Shown one piece after another: positions 32,748-40,857 of a stretch of 64,000 nucleotides of DNA (its first letter is position 1; every line of letters begins with the position of its first letter). The stretch covers positions 62,001 to 126,000 of the forward strand of contig NZ_JAFKID010000008.1 of assembly GCF_017306545.1 (NCBI RefSeq), read 5' to 3'. The DNA comes from Mesorhizobium sp. GTDB taxonomy: Bacteria; Pseudomonadota; Alphaproteobacteria; Rhizobiales; Rhizobiaceae. The position numbers and the translations under genes were made by a program. The notes beneath the pieces were generated by a model, which saw nothing but the letters and a program-made list of their open reading frames with translations, was not told the DNA's origin and ran no database searches.

Positions 32748-33585
32748 CGAAGGCGACGGCGGTCGCGCGCGCGGCGAGGAGTGGTGGCGGACCTCGATCA
32801 TCGAGATGATGCCGGGCAGCATCCGCTTGCGCGGCTACGAGATCCAGGACCTGATCGGCCACGTCTCCTTCCCGGCGATGATCTGGCTGATGCTGCGCGG
32901 CGAACTGCCCACGGACGAACAGGCAAACCTGCTCGGCATCACGCTTGGCGCCGCCGTCGATCACGGCCCGCAGGCGCCGTCCATCGCCATCGCCCGTATG
33001 GCCGCTACCTGCGGCGTCGGCATCAACAGCGCCATGGCATCGGCCATCAACGTGCTGGGAGACGTCCATGGCGGCGCCGGCGAGCAGGCGCTTTGCTTCT
33101 ACGGCGATATCGCCGCCGCGATGGACGAAGGGGCAACGCTGACCGACGCCGTATCGGTGCGGCTGACCCGCTTCTTCACGGAAGAAAGCGGCTACGTGCC
33201 GGGCTTTGGCCACCGTTTCCATCCGGTTGATCCGCGTGCGCCGCGTCTTTTGGAAGTGGTACGGGATTTTGCGGCGCGCGGCGTCATTGCCGGCCGTTTC
33301 GCCGCCATAGCCGAGGCGATCGAAGCGGAAATTAGCCGTCGCAAGGGGAAAAGAATCCCGCTCAACATCGATGGCGCCACCGCCGTCATCTACGGCGAAC
33401 TCGGCTTCCCGCCGCCGTTGACGCGCGGCCTGTTCGTGTTGTCGCGCTCGGTCGGCATTCTGGCACACGCGTGGGAGCAGACCGAACAGGGCGGCCGCAA
33501 CAAGGGGCCGCTGCCGCGCGAATGGCTGTGGGCCTATACCGGAACGCCCAAGCGCGACCCGCCGGAAGGCGGCTCGGAGCGATAG
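32740..33585 (+). CDS. Citrate-synthase-fold protein, citryl-CoA lyase-like
   Basis: The protein has 281 residues, much shorter than citrate synthase (about 370-430) and near the length of bacterial citryl-CoA lyase. The three catalytic positions of the citrate synthase fold are kept: H110 in LGDVHGGAGEQA, H158 in GFGHRFHPVDPRAP and D211 in PLNIDGATAVIYGELG. The N-terminal region that closes the large domain in true synthases is reduced. Citryl-CoA lyase splits citryl-CoA to acetyl-CoA and oxaloacetate. GGAGG is 6 nt before ATG 32740, inside the CoA-transferase gene. Another 3-hydroxy-3-carboxyacyl-CoA could be the real substrate. Confidence 0.85.
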   Translation: MSNEGDGGRARGEEWWRTSIIEMMPGSIRLRGYEIQDLIGHVSFPAMIWLMLRGELPTDEQANLLGITLGAAVDHGPQAPSIAIARMAATCGVGINSAMASAINVLGDVHGGAGEQALCFYGDIAAAMDEGATLTDAVSVRLTRFFTEESGYVPGFGHRFHPVDPRAPRLLEVVRDFAARGVIAGRFAAIAEAIEAEISRRKGKRIPLNIDGATAVIYGELGFPPPLTRGLFVLSRSVGILAHAWEQTEQGGRNKGPLPREWLWAYTGTPKRDPPEGGSER

Positions 33586-33689
33586 GGCTCTTCCGGCAAC
33601 TGTGCGAAACGGTTTTGTGTCGGCAAACGTGACTTGAGCGCAGAAACAGGGTGGTCCGGCGTCTGTTCAAATCGGAACTTTTCGAGCCG

Positions 33690-34169
33690 TCAAGGCTCCG
33701 TCGGTTCCTGGTCCTCGGGCGGGATCGTCAGGTCCCTGACGAGGGTGGCCAATTCCGGTTCGTCGATCAGGATGGCTGCATCGTGCAGGGCAAGCCAAGC
33801 GCGCTGACGGGTCTTCTTCTCGCGCCATGCCGGAAGCTCTCCGGTGACGGCCAGCAGATAGACGGTGACGTCGACGCGCACGAAGCGTCTGGCGAGGCGC
33901 TTCCAATAGGAATAGACGCCCGCCGGCGCTTTCAGCACATTGCCCACCACGCCGGCCTCCTGCTCGGCCTCGACGGCGGCGGCCTTGCGGCCGCTCTTGC
34001 CCTTCATCGGCCAACCCTTCGGCACGATGAAACGGCGCGTCTCGCGCGAGGTGACGAGCAAGACCTCTAGGCCGCCATCCGCGCCGACGCGAAAGGGAAC
34101 GGCGGCGACCTGGCGGATGCGTTCGCCCTTCCTGGCCTTGCGGACCGCGTTCTTCTTGGTGGTCGTCAT
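33690..34169 (-). CDS. Nudix hydrolase, diphosphoinositol-phosphatase-like group
   Basis: This 159-residue protein has the Nudix fold, beginning IRQVAAVPFRVGADGGLEVL and VTSRETRRFIVPKGWPMKG. The Nudix box is present but altered: the usual REUXEEXGU reads VEAEQEAGV, so the first glutamate of the EE pair is Gln, and the earlier Glu is Lys. PKGWPMKG is typical of the alphaproteobacterial group that resembles diphosphoinositol polyphosphate phosphohydrolases. It may therefore be slow or have a changed metal site. It converges with the lyase gene. Confidence 0.85.
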   Translation of the reverse strand: MTTTKKNAVRKARKGERIRQVAAVPFRVGADGGLEVLLVTSRETRRFIVPKGWPMKGKSGRKAAAVEAEQEAGVVGNVLKAPAGVYSYWKRLARRFVRVDVTVYLLAVTGELPAWREKKTRQRAWLALHDAAILIDEPELATLVRDLTIPPEDQEPTEP

Positions 34170-34274
34170 CGTCCTTCCGGTCAGGCATACGAGTCATGGA
34201 ACCTGCCCACCCTATTTACCGGTTCGGTCGGAGTTTGCCACGCCTTTCAGGACTAGCCGGCTAACAAGTTTATG

Positions 34275-34595
34275 TCAGCGACAGTCGGCAAGGTTGCCGT
34301 TCACCTGAAGCTGGCAGGCGGGCTTCATGCGCGGCACTTCCTGCCGCGGCGGCAGGATCGGCACGGCGCTGCGTTCCTGCTGGCGGTCCTGCTGCTGCTG
34401 CTGCTGGAATTGCTGGCGCGACAGCCGGTCCTGCAACGCCTGAAGGTCCCCTTGGCTCACCGAGGGGGCGCGCATGATCGGCACCGAGACGTCGACGGCC
34501 CATGCGGCCGGCGCCGGCAAGGCCGCCGCCAGCAGGCAGGCCGCCGTTGCGACGCGGACGAAATCTCGGCCGCCGGTGCGTTCGTGTCTTGCCAT
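34275..34595 (-). CDS. Small secreted protein of unknown function
   Basis: The 106-residue product has a signal peptide (about 1-33, DFVRVATAACLLAAALPAPA then AWA). The mature part has a Gln-rich stretch (RQQFQQQQQQDRQQER, about 60-75) and ends with two cysteines (MKPACQLQVNGNLADCR) that could form a disulfide. I do not recognise the family, but the signal peptide and the well-formed C-terminus support a real gene. It lies alone between the Nudix gene and the Flp pilin. Confidence 0.6.
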   Translation of the reverse strand: MARHERTGGRDFVRVATAACLLAAALPAPAAWAVDVSVPIMRAPSVSQGDLQALQDRLSRQQFQQQQQQDRQQERSAVPILPPRQEVPRMKPACQLQVNGNLADCR

Positions 34596-34660
34596 CTTCC
34601 CAATATAGGCCGGATCGGCGTCACTTCCATGGGCGGCGCTGCCGGCGCGCGCTTTGCCGA

Positions 34661-34689
34661 AAACAAAAAGGGCCGCCCGAAGGCGGCCC
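34661..34689 (-). terminator. Intrinsic terminator of the Flp pilin gene
   Basis: On the minus strand GGGCCGCC, loop TTCG, GGCGGCCC (34689-34670) is followed by TTTTTGTTTTC. It is 30 bp beyond the pilin stop, and the stem is a perfect 8 bp. Confidence 0.9.
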
Positions 34690-34718
34690 CGTTATCCCAT
34701 TCGCTATTTGAAAACGAA

Positions 34719-34895
34719 TTACGGGACGGTCGTGCCGATCTTGCCTGCGATGGCGCTGAACTTGCTGTTCAGGTTGCCGCCAAGCAGCGTGGCGCCGGAG
34801 ATAATGGCCACGGCGATCAGCGTGGCGATCAGGCCGTATTCAATGGCGGTGGCGCCGGACTCGTCGTTGTAGAAACGCGAAAGAAGCTTCGTCAT
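34719..34895 (-). CDS. Flp/Fap type IVb pilin
   Basis: The 58-residue prepilin has the class IVb leader MTKLLSRFYNDESG, cut by a prepilin peptidase before ATAIEYGLIATLIAVAIISG, the hydrophobic assembly helix with the family's Glu and Tyr. The short tail TLLGGNLNSKFSAIAGKIGT is usual. Two ATGs (34898 and 34895) are adjacent; the second has AGGA at 8 nt and is preferred. No cpa/tad secretion or prepilin peptidase gene is in the window, so assembly genes must lie elsewhere. Confidence 0.92.
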   Translation of the reverse strand: MTKLLSRFYNDESGATAIEYGLIATLIAVAIISGATLLGGNLNSKFSAIAGKIGTTVP

Positions 34896-34898
34896 CAT

Positions 34899-35237
34899 GA
34901 TGTTCCTTTTGCCCAGTTGTAACTTCATAAGCCGGTCTCTTTTCGAACCGTGGCCCATATTGTGAGGCATCGATTTCGGTTGGGTTAAGGGGAATGGTAA
35001 ACGGAAAGTGCATCGGCGCCGTCCTTAACAAATCGCCAATCCGTGCATGAATTTTGTCTCTATCGGGGACGGATACTCTGTCGTCGATGGCTGTTTTACT
35101 GTTTGGAATCCGATGTCCGCTGGTTCGCGACCTGCCGGCTGGCGTAAGCGGGTGGGAAATGTGCCGGCGGTCTTGCATCCGGCCCCGCGTGTCATAGGTA
35201 AGGGAACAGTCCGCTCCGCCGATACCGGGATGCCTGC
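34899..35237. other. Divergent gap between the pilin and DegP-like genes
   Basis: It should contain the promoters of the minus-strand pilin gene and the plus-strand DegP-like gene. No protein with recognisable features is seen; one 64-codon frame (35047-35241) that overlaps the next start by ATGA is discussed under rejected items. Confidence 0.5.
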
Positions 35238-36146
35238 ATGACCGCCGATCCGCTGCTTTTCCGCTCCATCGTTTCCGTCCGCAGTTCGGTGCCCGACGAC
35301 GCCTTTACGGCCGAGACGCTGGGCATGGTGCGCGAGGGCAGCGGTATCGTCATCCGCGACGACGGGCTGGTGCTGACCATCGGCTATCTCATCACCGAGG
35401 CGGAAGAAATCTGGCTGACCCGGCACGACGGACGGGTGGTGCCGGCGCATGCGCTGGCCTACGACCAGGAAACCGGTTTCGGGCTCGTCCAGGCCTTCGA
35501 CGGGTTGGACCTGCCGGCGTTGCCGTTCGGCGACGCCGCGTCCGCGAAGGTCGGCGACCCGGTCGTGCTGGCGGACGGGCAGGGCCGGTCCGTGCAGGCG
35601 GCCATCGTGGCCAGGCAGGAATTCGCCGGCTACTGGGAATATCTTCTGGACGAGGCGATCTTCACAGCGCCGGCGCACCCGTCATGGGGCGGCGCGGCGC
35701 TGGTGGATGCGGAGGGCCGGCTCCTGGGCGTCGGTTCGCTGCGCCTGCAAATGAGCCGGGGCGGCGAAGTGGCCGACATCAACATGGCCGTGCCGGTGGA
35801 TCTTCTCGCGCCCATTCTCGACGACCTGCTGATGCGGGGTCGCGTCGGCAGGCCGCCGCGGCCGTGGCTCGGCGCCTATTCGGCCGAGAACAACGGCGCT
35901 GTGGTGGTGATGAGCGTCTCGCCGGGCGGTCCGGCGGCGCAAGCCGGCCTGCGGCGCGGCGACGTGATCTCCGATATCCGCGACGAGGAAGTCGACGGGC
36001 TGGCCGATTTCTATCGCAAGGTCTGGCAGAGCGGCCCGGCCGGCGCCGAAATCCCGCTCAGGGTGGTGCGCGACGGCCGCGAAACCTGGCTGCGGGTGAA
36101 ATCCGCCGACCGCAACGATTTCCTCAAGCGGCCGCAGTTGCAGTAG
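35238..36146 (+). CDS. DegP-like PDZ protein with a lost catalytic triad (pseudoprotease)
   Basis: This 302-residue protein has a trypsin-like domain (about 1-195) and one PDZ domain (about 205-295, GGPAAQAGLRRGDVISDIRD). No signal peptide is seen, so it may stay in the cytoplasm. Aligning by eye with the intact DegP 360 bp downstream, the His of TNNHVI is Tyr (Y50, TIGYLI), the Asp of NDLAVV is Gly (G80, TGFGLV), and the Ser of GNSGGP is Trp (W150, PSWGGA). All three triad positions are lost while the fold is kept. It is therefore probably a binding protein or regulator, not a protease. Confidence 0.82.
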   Translation: MTADPLLFRSIVSVRSSVPDDAFTAETLGMVREGSGIVIRDDGLVLTIGYLITEAEEIWLTRHDGRVVPAHALAYDQETGFGLVQAFDGLDLPALPFGDAASAKVGDPVVLADGQGRSVQAAIVARQEFAGYWEYLLDEAIFTAPAHPSWGGAALVDAEGRLLGVGSLRLQMSRGGEVADINMAVPVDLLAPILDDLLMRGRVGRPPRPWLGAYSAENNGAVVVMSVSPGGPAAQAGLRRGDVISDIRDEEVDGLADFYRKVWQSGPAGAEIPLRVVRDGRETWLRVKSADRNDFLKRPQLQ

Positions 36147-36504
36147 CGGGTGCGCCGCATTCCTCCGGTTTGTACGAGGTGGCCGTGCAGACGTCAGGCT
36201 GGTGCAGTAACCGAATCGTGATTACAGCGTGAATATTGATAGCGGGATTGTGTTTTCATCGCCTGAATTCCGACAATTTCAGTATTTTTCGACTATCCAT
36301 AATAGATATACAATCCAACAAGTATTGATCGGTTTTATTACCACAAATTAATTTGAAAGTGGCTGGGGGCAGCGCTAGCTCTCTTCATGAGGCCGGGAAA
36401 CGCCGGCGGCCGAAAACAGTCGGCCGCGACCCGACGCGACCAGACGGCTCGTCGACGCCCCCGCCGTGCGGACGCCGGCCGATGACTCTCCCAGGGAGAC
36501 TACG
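36147..36504. other. AT-rich leader region upstream of degP
   Basis: This 358-bp gap is unusually AT-rich at 36225-36360 compared with its GC-rich surroundings. It holds runs such as AATTTCAGTATTTTTCGACT and ATAATAGATATACAATCC. It holds no protein. It should contain the degP promoter; one candidate is at 36325-36353. Confidence 0.6.
36325..36353 (+). promoter_or_regulatory. Candidate promoter of degP
   Basis: TTGATC at 36325-36330 and TTAATT at 36348-36353 are 17 bp apart in the AT-rich block. The leader would be about 145 nt. Other -10-like sequences (TATACA near 36307) exist, so the choice is uncertain. Confidence 0.35.
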
Positions 36505-38046
36505 ATGTCCAATCCGCTTTCCACCATTCGCCGCAACCGCATGATGGCGCTCGCCGGGGTCGCCCTGCTGATCGTACCGCTGGCCACCGGGGCCGTGCTG
36601 TCGACCGGCAGCGCCAATGCCGCGGGCACGCCGCAGACCGAGCAGGCGATGCGCTCCTATTCCGATATCGTGGCGGCCGACAAGCCGGCGGTCGTCACCA
36701 TCACCACCAAGATGAAGGTGCAGGACACCTCGGCCGACCAGCAGCAATTCGAGCAGCAGTTCGGCTCGAACTCGCCCTATGACCAGTTCTTCCGCCAGTT
36801 CTTCGGCGAGCAGAATCCATTCCAGAATATGCCGCGGCAGCACAGGGGCGGCCAGACCGCCATGGCGCTCGGCTCCGGCTTCATCATCTCGCCGGACGGC
36901 ATGATCGTCACCAACAACCACGTCATCGACGGCACCACCGACATCCGCGTGACGCTGGACGACGGTTCGCAATACAAGGGCACGCTGGTCGGCAGCGACG
37001 CCAAGAACGACCTGGCCGTGGTCAAGATCGACGCCGGCAAGCCGCTTCCCACCGTGGCGTGGGGCGATTCCGACAAGCTGAGGGCCGGCGACGCGGTGCT
37101 TGCCATCGGCAATCCCTTCGGTATCGGCACCACCGTCACCTCCGGCATCGTCTCGGCGCGCGGCCGCGACCTGCACAACGGGCCCTATGACGACTTCATC
37201 CAGGTCGATGCCGCCATCAACCACGGCAATTCGGGCGGGCCGCTTGTCGACGACACCGGCAAGGTGGTCGGCATCAACACCGCCATCTATTCGCCGAACG
37301 GCGGCAATGTCGGCGTCGGCTTCGCCATCCCGTCCGACCAGGCCGAGGCGGTGGTCGCCAAGCTGGAGAAGGGCCAGAAAATCGAGCACGGCTATATCGG
37401 CGTCGAGATCCAGGCGGTGACGAAGGACGTCGCCGAGGCCATCGGGCTCGACAAGCAGGCAGGCGCGCTGGTGGCGCAGGTGGTCGACGGCTCGCCCGCC
37501 GCCAAGGCCGGCCTGAAGAGCGGCGACGTGGTCACGGAACTCGGCGGCAAGGCGGTCGCCACGCCGAAGGACCTGTCGCGCTTCGTCGCCGACATGGCGC
37601 CGGGCGACAAGGCCGACATCACCGTATGGCGCCACGGCAAGGCCATCGACATGTCGATCACCGCCGGCCGCAACAGCGAGGAGCGGCAGGCTTCGGCCGA
37701 CAACGGCAACAGCAACGGGTCGCAGCCGGGCGCCTCGATGCAGTCGGACTCGGCGCTCGGCGTCGGGCTTGCCGGTTTGACGCCGGCGATGCGCGACCGC
37801 TTCGGCATCGATCCTTCGGTCGAGGGCGTCATCGTCACGCGGGTGGCGTCCAACAAGCCGGCCGCCGACAGCGGCATCCAGCGCGGCGACGTCATCGTCT
37901 CCATCGACCAGCAGCCGGTGACGAGCGTCGGCGATGCGGTGAAGGAGCTGAAGACGGTCGAGAAGGAAGGAAAGAAGTCGGTGCTGTTGCAGGTCCAGCG
38001 CGGCGACACTGAAATGTTCCTCGGCGTGCCGTTCAACGACGCTTGA
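36505..38046 (+). CDS. degP: Periplasmic serine endoprotease DegP/HtrA family
   Basis: The 513-residue Do-type protease degrades misfolded envelope proteins. An N-terminal signal segment (about 12-39, MMALAGVALLIVPLATGAVL to ANA) is followed by the protease domain with H139 (TNNHVID), D169 (KNDLAVV) and S243 (GNSGGPL), then two PDZ domains (about 290-380 and 420-510). The loop between them is Ser/Asn-rich. GGGAG lies 6-7 nt before ATG 36505. It follows the catalytically dead homologue on the same strand. Confidence 0.95.
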   Translation: MSNPLSTIRRNRMMALAGVALLIVPLATGAVLSTGSANAAGTPQTEQAMRSYSDIVAADKPAVVTITTKMKVQDTSADQQQFEQQFGSNSPYDQFFRQFFGEQNPFQNMPRQHRGGQTAMALGSGFIISPDGMIVTNNHVIDGTTDIRVTLDDGSQYKGTLVGSDAKNDLAVVKIDAGKPLPTVAWGDSDKLRAGDAVLAIGNPFGIGTTVTSGIVSARGRDLHNGPYDDFIQVDAAINHGNSGGPLVDDTGKVVGINTAIYSPNGGNVGVGFAIPSDQAEAVVAKLEKGQKIEHGYIGVEIQAVTKDVAEAIGLDKQAGALVAQVVDGSPAAKAGLKSGDVVTELGGKAVATPKDLSRFVADMAPGDKADITVWRHGKAIDMSITAGRNSEERQASADNGNSNGSQPGASMQSDSALGVGLAGLTPAMRDRFGIDPSVEGVIVTRVASNKPAADSGIQRGDVIVSIDQQPVTSVGDAVKELKTVEKEGKKSVLLQVQRGDTEMFLGVPFNDA

Positions 38047-38145
38047 CGGCAGGTGACGGGCACCGGGCCGGCGCATGGAGCGCGCCGGTCCGGTGCGCCC
38101 CGTTTTTTGGGGCTCTGGCTTTGAGAATCACGGGGGTGATGCTCG

Positions 38146-40857
38146 ATGAATTCGACGGCGAGCGCCGAGGCTCCTTGCCTTCGCCACATTCCGGTTGAAT
38201 CGGACGAGGCCGAAACAACGGTCAGGCGGGCGTCCGGCATGAGTGAAACCGGACCACGGAACGAACAGGGGCTCCTCGGCAGCGGCTTTTCGCGTGCGCT
38301 CGACCGCATCGTGGAACCGCGCGTGCTCGGCCCCATCGTCGGCGCGGCGGCGGTGGCGATCGCGCTGTTCGTCATCCACGCCATCAGCGGCAAGGTGCAT
38401 CTGCACCAGATCGAGACCGCGCTCGCCGCCACTTCGTTCGAAACGGTGGCGCCGGCGCTCTTCTTCACCTTCGTCAGCTTCGTCGCCATGGGCTGTTACG
38501 ACGTCATGGCGGTGCGCCGGGTGGCACCCGGCAAGGTGCCGGCCCGCCTCGCCCTGTTCGCCGGCTTCGTCGGCTACGGTTTTTCCAACGCCATCGGCTT
38601 CCACGTCTTCGTCGGCGGCCCGGTGCGCTACCGCATCTACCAATCTGCCGGCGCCGACGCGGCCGACGTCGGCCGGATCGTCGGCATCTCCTTCCTCACC
38701 TTCGGCGGCGGTCTGTTGACCATCATCGGGCTGGCACTGCTGCTCGATCCGGCCGGCCTGCCGGCGCTGGACCTTCTGACGCCGGCAGGCGACCGCATGC
38801 TCGGCGGCGTGGTCGTCGCCGGGCTCGCCGCGGCGATCGTGTGGCTGTCGCGCGGCAACCGCCATGTCGCCATCCTCGGCTGGGATTTCCCGTTTCCCTC
38901 GGCCGGCAGCGCGCTGGCGCAGATCGGCATCGGGGCCATCGACATCGGGGCCGCGGCGGCCGCTCTCTACGTGCTTTTGCCGACCGACATCGTGCCGGGC
39001 TACGCGGTCTTCCTCGTCCTCTTCGTCGCCGCCATCATCGCCAGCGTCGTCAGCCATGCGCCGGGCGGCCTCGGCGTGCTGGAGGCGACGATCCTGCTCG
39101 GCCTGGGCGCCGGCATGCGGCCGGACGTGGTGGCGGCGCTGGTGCTGTTCAGGCTCATATACTACGTGTTGCCGCTGTTTCTGGCGGCTTCGGCACTGCT
39201 TGCCTTCGAGGTCTACCGTGTCCGCTCCACCGTCTCGACGGTCGCCGGACGCACGCTTGCGGTGACGCGCCACGTGGTGCCGCCGATCACCGCGACGCTC
39301 GCTTTCGCCGGCGGCATGGTTCTGTTGCTGTCCGGCAACACGCCGGCCGCCGTGGAACGCACCGATTGGCTGAGCGATATCCTGCCGCTGCCGTTCGCCG
39401 AGGCCTCGCACCTGCTCGCCTCGATCACCGGCCTGCTCCTGGTGGTCATCGCGCGCGGCCTTTACCGGCGCATCGCGTTTGCCCGCATCGCGGCCATCGC
39501 GCTGCTCCTGTCGGGCGCGGCGTTCTCGCTGCTGAAGGGCCTCGACTGGGAGGAGGCGGTGCTGCTGGCGGTCATCGCGCTGGTCCTGTTCGTCTACCGC
39601 AGGGCCTTCCACCGGCGCGGCGACTGGCGCGCCTTCCGCCCCGACCCAACCTGGATCGGCCTCATCGCCATCGTCATCATCGCCGCCACGCTGGTCGGCC
39701 TGCTTGCCTACCGGCACGTCGAATATCAGTCGGACCTGTGGTGGCAGTTCGCCTGGGACGGCGACGCGCCGCGCTTCCTGCGTGCCACGCTGGGGCTCGC
39801 CATCGTCGCCGCGGCGATCGCCGCCGACGCCATCATCAACCGGCCGGTGCAGGCCAGGCCGAGCGGGCCGATGCCCATTCCCGATGCCGTCCGCCACGTC
39901 CTGGAAACGTCGTCGGACACCCAGTCCTGCCTGGCGCTGCTCGGCGACAAGGCCTTCATGGTGTCGACCTACGGCCGTGCCTTCCTCATGTACGCCGTCT
40001 CCGGCCGGAGCTGGATCACCATGGGCGATCCCGTCGGCGATCCCAAGGCGGCGAAGGCGCTGATCTGGCGCTTCGCCGAAGCTGCCGACCGCGCCGGCGT
40101 CAGGGCGGTGTTCTACGCCGTGCAGCCGGATTTCCTGCCTTCCTATCTCGACATGAACCTGGCGATCCTGAAGATCGGCGAGGTGGCGCGGGTCGACCTG
40201 ACCGGCTTCAGGATGGAAGGGGCGGCGCGCCAGCCGCTGCGCTACGCGATGGGCAAGGCGACTCGCGAGGGACTGACGTTCTCCGTCATCCCCAAGGCCG
40301 TGATACCGGCCGTCCTCGCCCAGCTTCGCGCGGTGTCGGACGCATGGCTGGAAAGCAAGAACGGGCGCGAGAAGGGCTTTTCGCTCGGTTATTTCGACGA
40401 TGCCTACATGACCGAATTCGACTGCGCGGTGCTGAGCCGGGACGGCGAGATCGTTGCTTTCGCCAATCTGTGGCGCAGCGGCGACCACGACGAGTGCTCC
40501 ATAGACATGATGCGCTACAGGCCGGGCGTGTCGAAGGTGATGATGGAGGCGCTGTTCGCCCACCTTCTGCTCTACGGCAAGGCCGAGGGCTACCGCTGGT
40601 TCAACCTCGGCGCCGCGCCGCTTGCGGGGCTGGCCGACCATCCGCTCGCCTCGACCTGGAACCGGGTCGGCACCTTCATCTATCGGCGCGGCGACGAATT
40701 TTACAATTTCGAGGGGCTGCGCGCCTTCAAGCAGAAGTTCGACCCGGTCTGGACGCCGCAATACATCGCCTGTCCAGGCGGCCTGGCGATGGCGCAGGTC
40801 CTTCTCGACGTCACCACCCTCATTTCCGGCAGCCCGATCGGGATCTTCAAGCGATGA
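38146..40857 (+). CDS. lpiA: LpiA/MprF-type lysyl-phosphatidylglycerol synthase and flippase
   Basis: LpiA transfers lysine from Lys-tRNA to phosphatidylglycerol and flips the product across the inner membrane, which raises acid and cationic-peptide tolerance. The 903-residue protein has a flippase half with about eight helices (about 55-360; SHAPGGLGVLEATILLGLGA is a conserved piece), more helices to about 560, and a cytoplasmic synthase domain (DUF2156, about 585-890) with GRSWITMGDPVGDP, MDMMRYR-type SIDMMRYRPGVSKVMMEALF and RWFNLGAAPLAGL. ATG 38146 follows a G-rich site; ATG 38239 is the alternative. It overlaps acvB by ATGA. Confidence 0.92.
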   Translation: MNSTASAEAPCLRHIPVESDEAETTVRRASGMSETGPRNEQGLLGSGFSRALDRIVEPRVLGPIVGAAAVAIALFVIHAISGKVHLHQIETALAATSFETVAPALFFTFVSFVAMGCYDVMAVRRVAPGKVPARLALFAGFVGYGFSNAIGFHVFVGGPVRYRIYQSAGADAADVGRIVGISFLTFGGGLLTIIGLALLLDPAGLPALDLLTPAGDRMLGGVVVAGLAAAIVWLSRGNRHVAILGWDFPFPSAGSALAQIGIGAIDIGAAAAALYVLLPTDIVPGYAVFLVLFVAAIIASVVSHAPGGLGVLEATILLGLGAGMRPDVVAALVLFRLIYYVLPLFLAASALLAFEVYRVRSTVSTVAGRTLAVTRHVVPPITATLAFAGGMVLLLSGNTPAAVERTDWLSDILPLPFAEASHLLASITGLLLVVIARGLYRRIAFARIAAIALLLSGAAFSLLKGLDWEEAVLLAVIALVLFVYRRAFHRRGDWRAFRPDPTWIGLIAIVIIAATLVGLLAYRHVEYQSDLWWQFAWDGDAPRFLRATLGLAIVAAAIAADAIINRPVQARPSGPMPIPDAVRHVLETSSDTQSCLALLGDKAFMVSTYGRAFLMYAVSGRSWITMGDPVGDPKAAKALIWRFAEAADRAGVRAVFYAVQPDFLPSYLDMNLAILKIGEVARVDLTGFRMEGAARQPLRYAMGKATREGLTFSVIPKAVIPAVLAQLRAVSDAWLESKNGREKGFSLGYFDDAYMTEFDCAVLSRDGEIVAFANLWRSGDHDECSIDMMRYRPGVSKVMMEALFAHLLLYGKAEGYRWFNLGAAPLAGLADHPLASTWNRVGTFIYRRGDEFYNFEGLRAFKQKFDPVWTPQYIACPGGLAMAQVLLDVTTLISGSPIGIFKR

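Noticed and set aside
35047..35241. 64-codon frame that overlaps the DegP-like start by ATGA
   Set aside because: It has no ribosome site, no recognisable motif and ordinary composition. The overlap alone is not enough; ribosome profiling would decide.
38841..40853. Long open frame in front of acvB in the same frame, overlapping lpiA
   Set aside because: It is a shifted-frame shadow of lpiA, Arg/His-rich. The acvB start is the ATG at 40854 that overlaps the lpiA stop, followed by a signal peptide.
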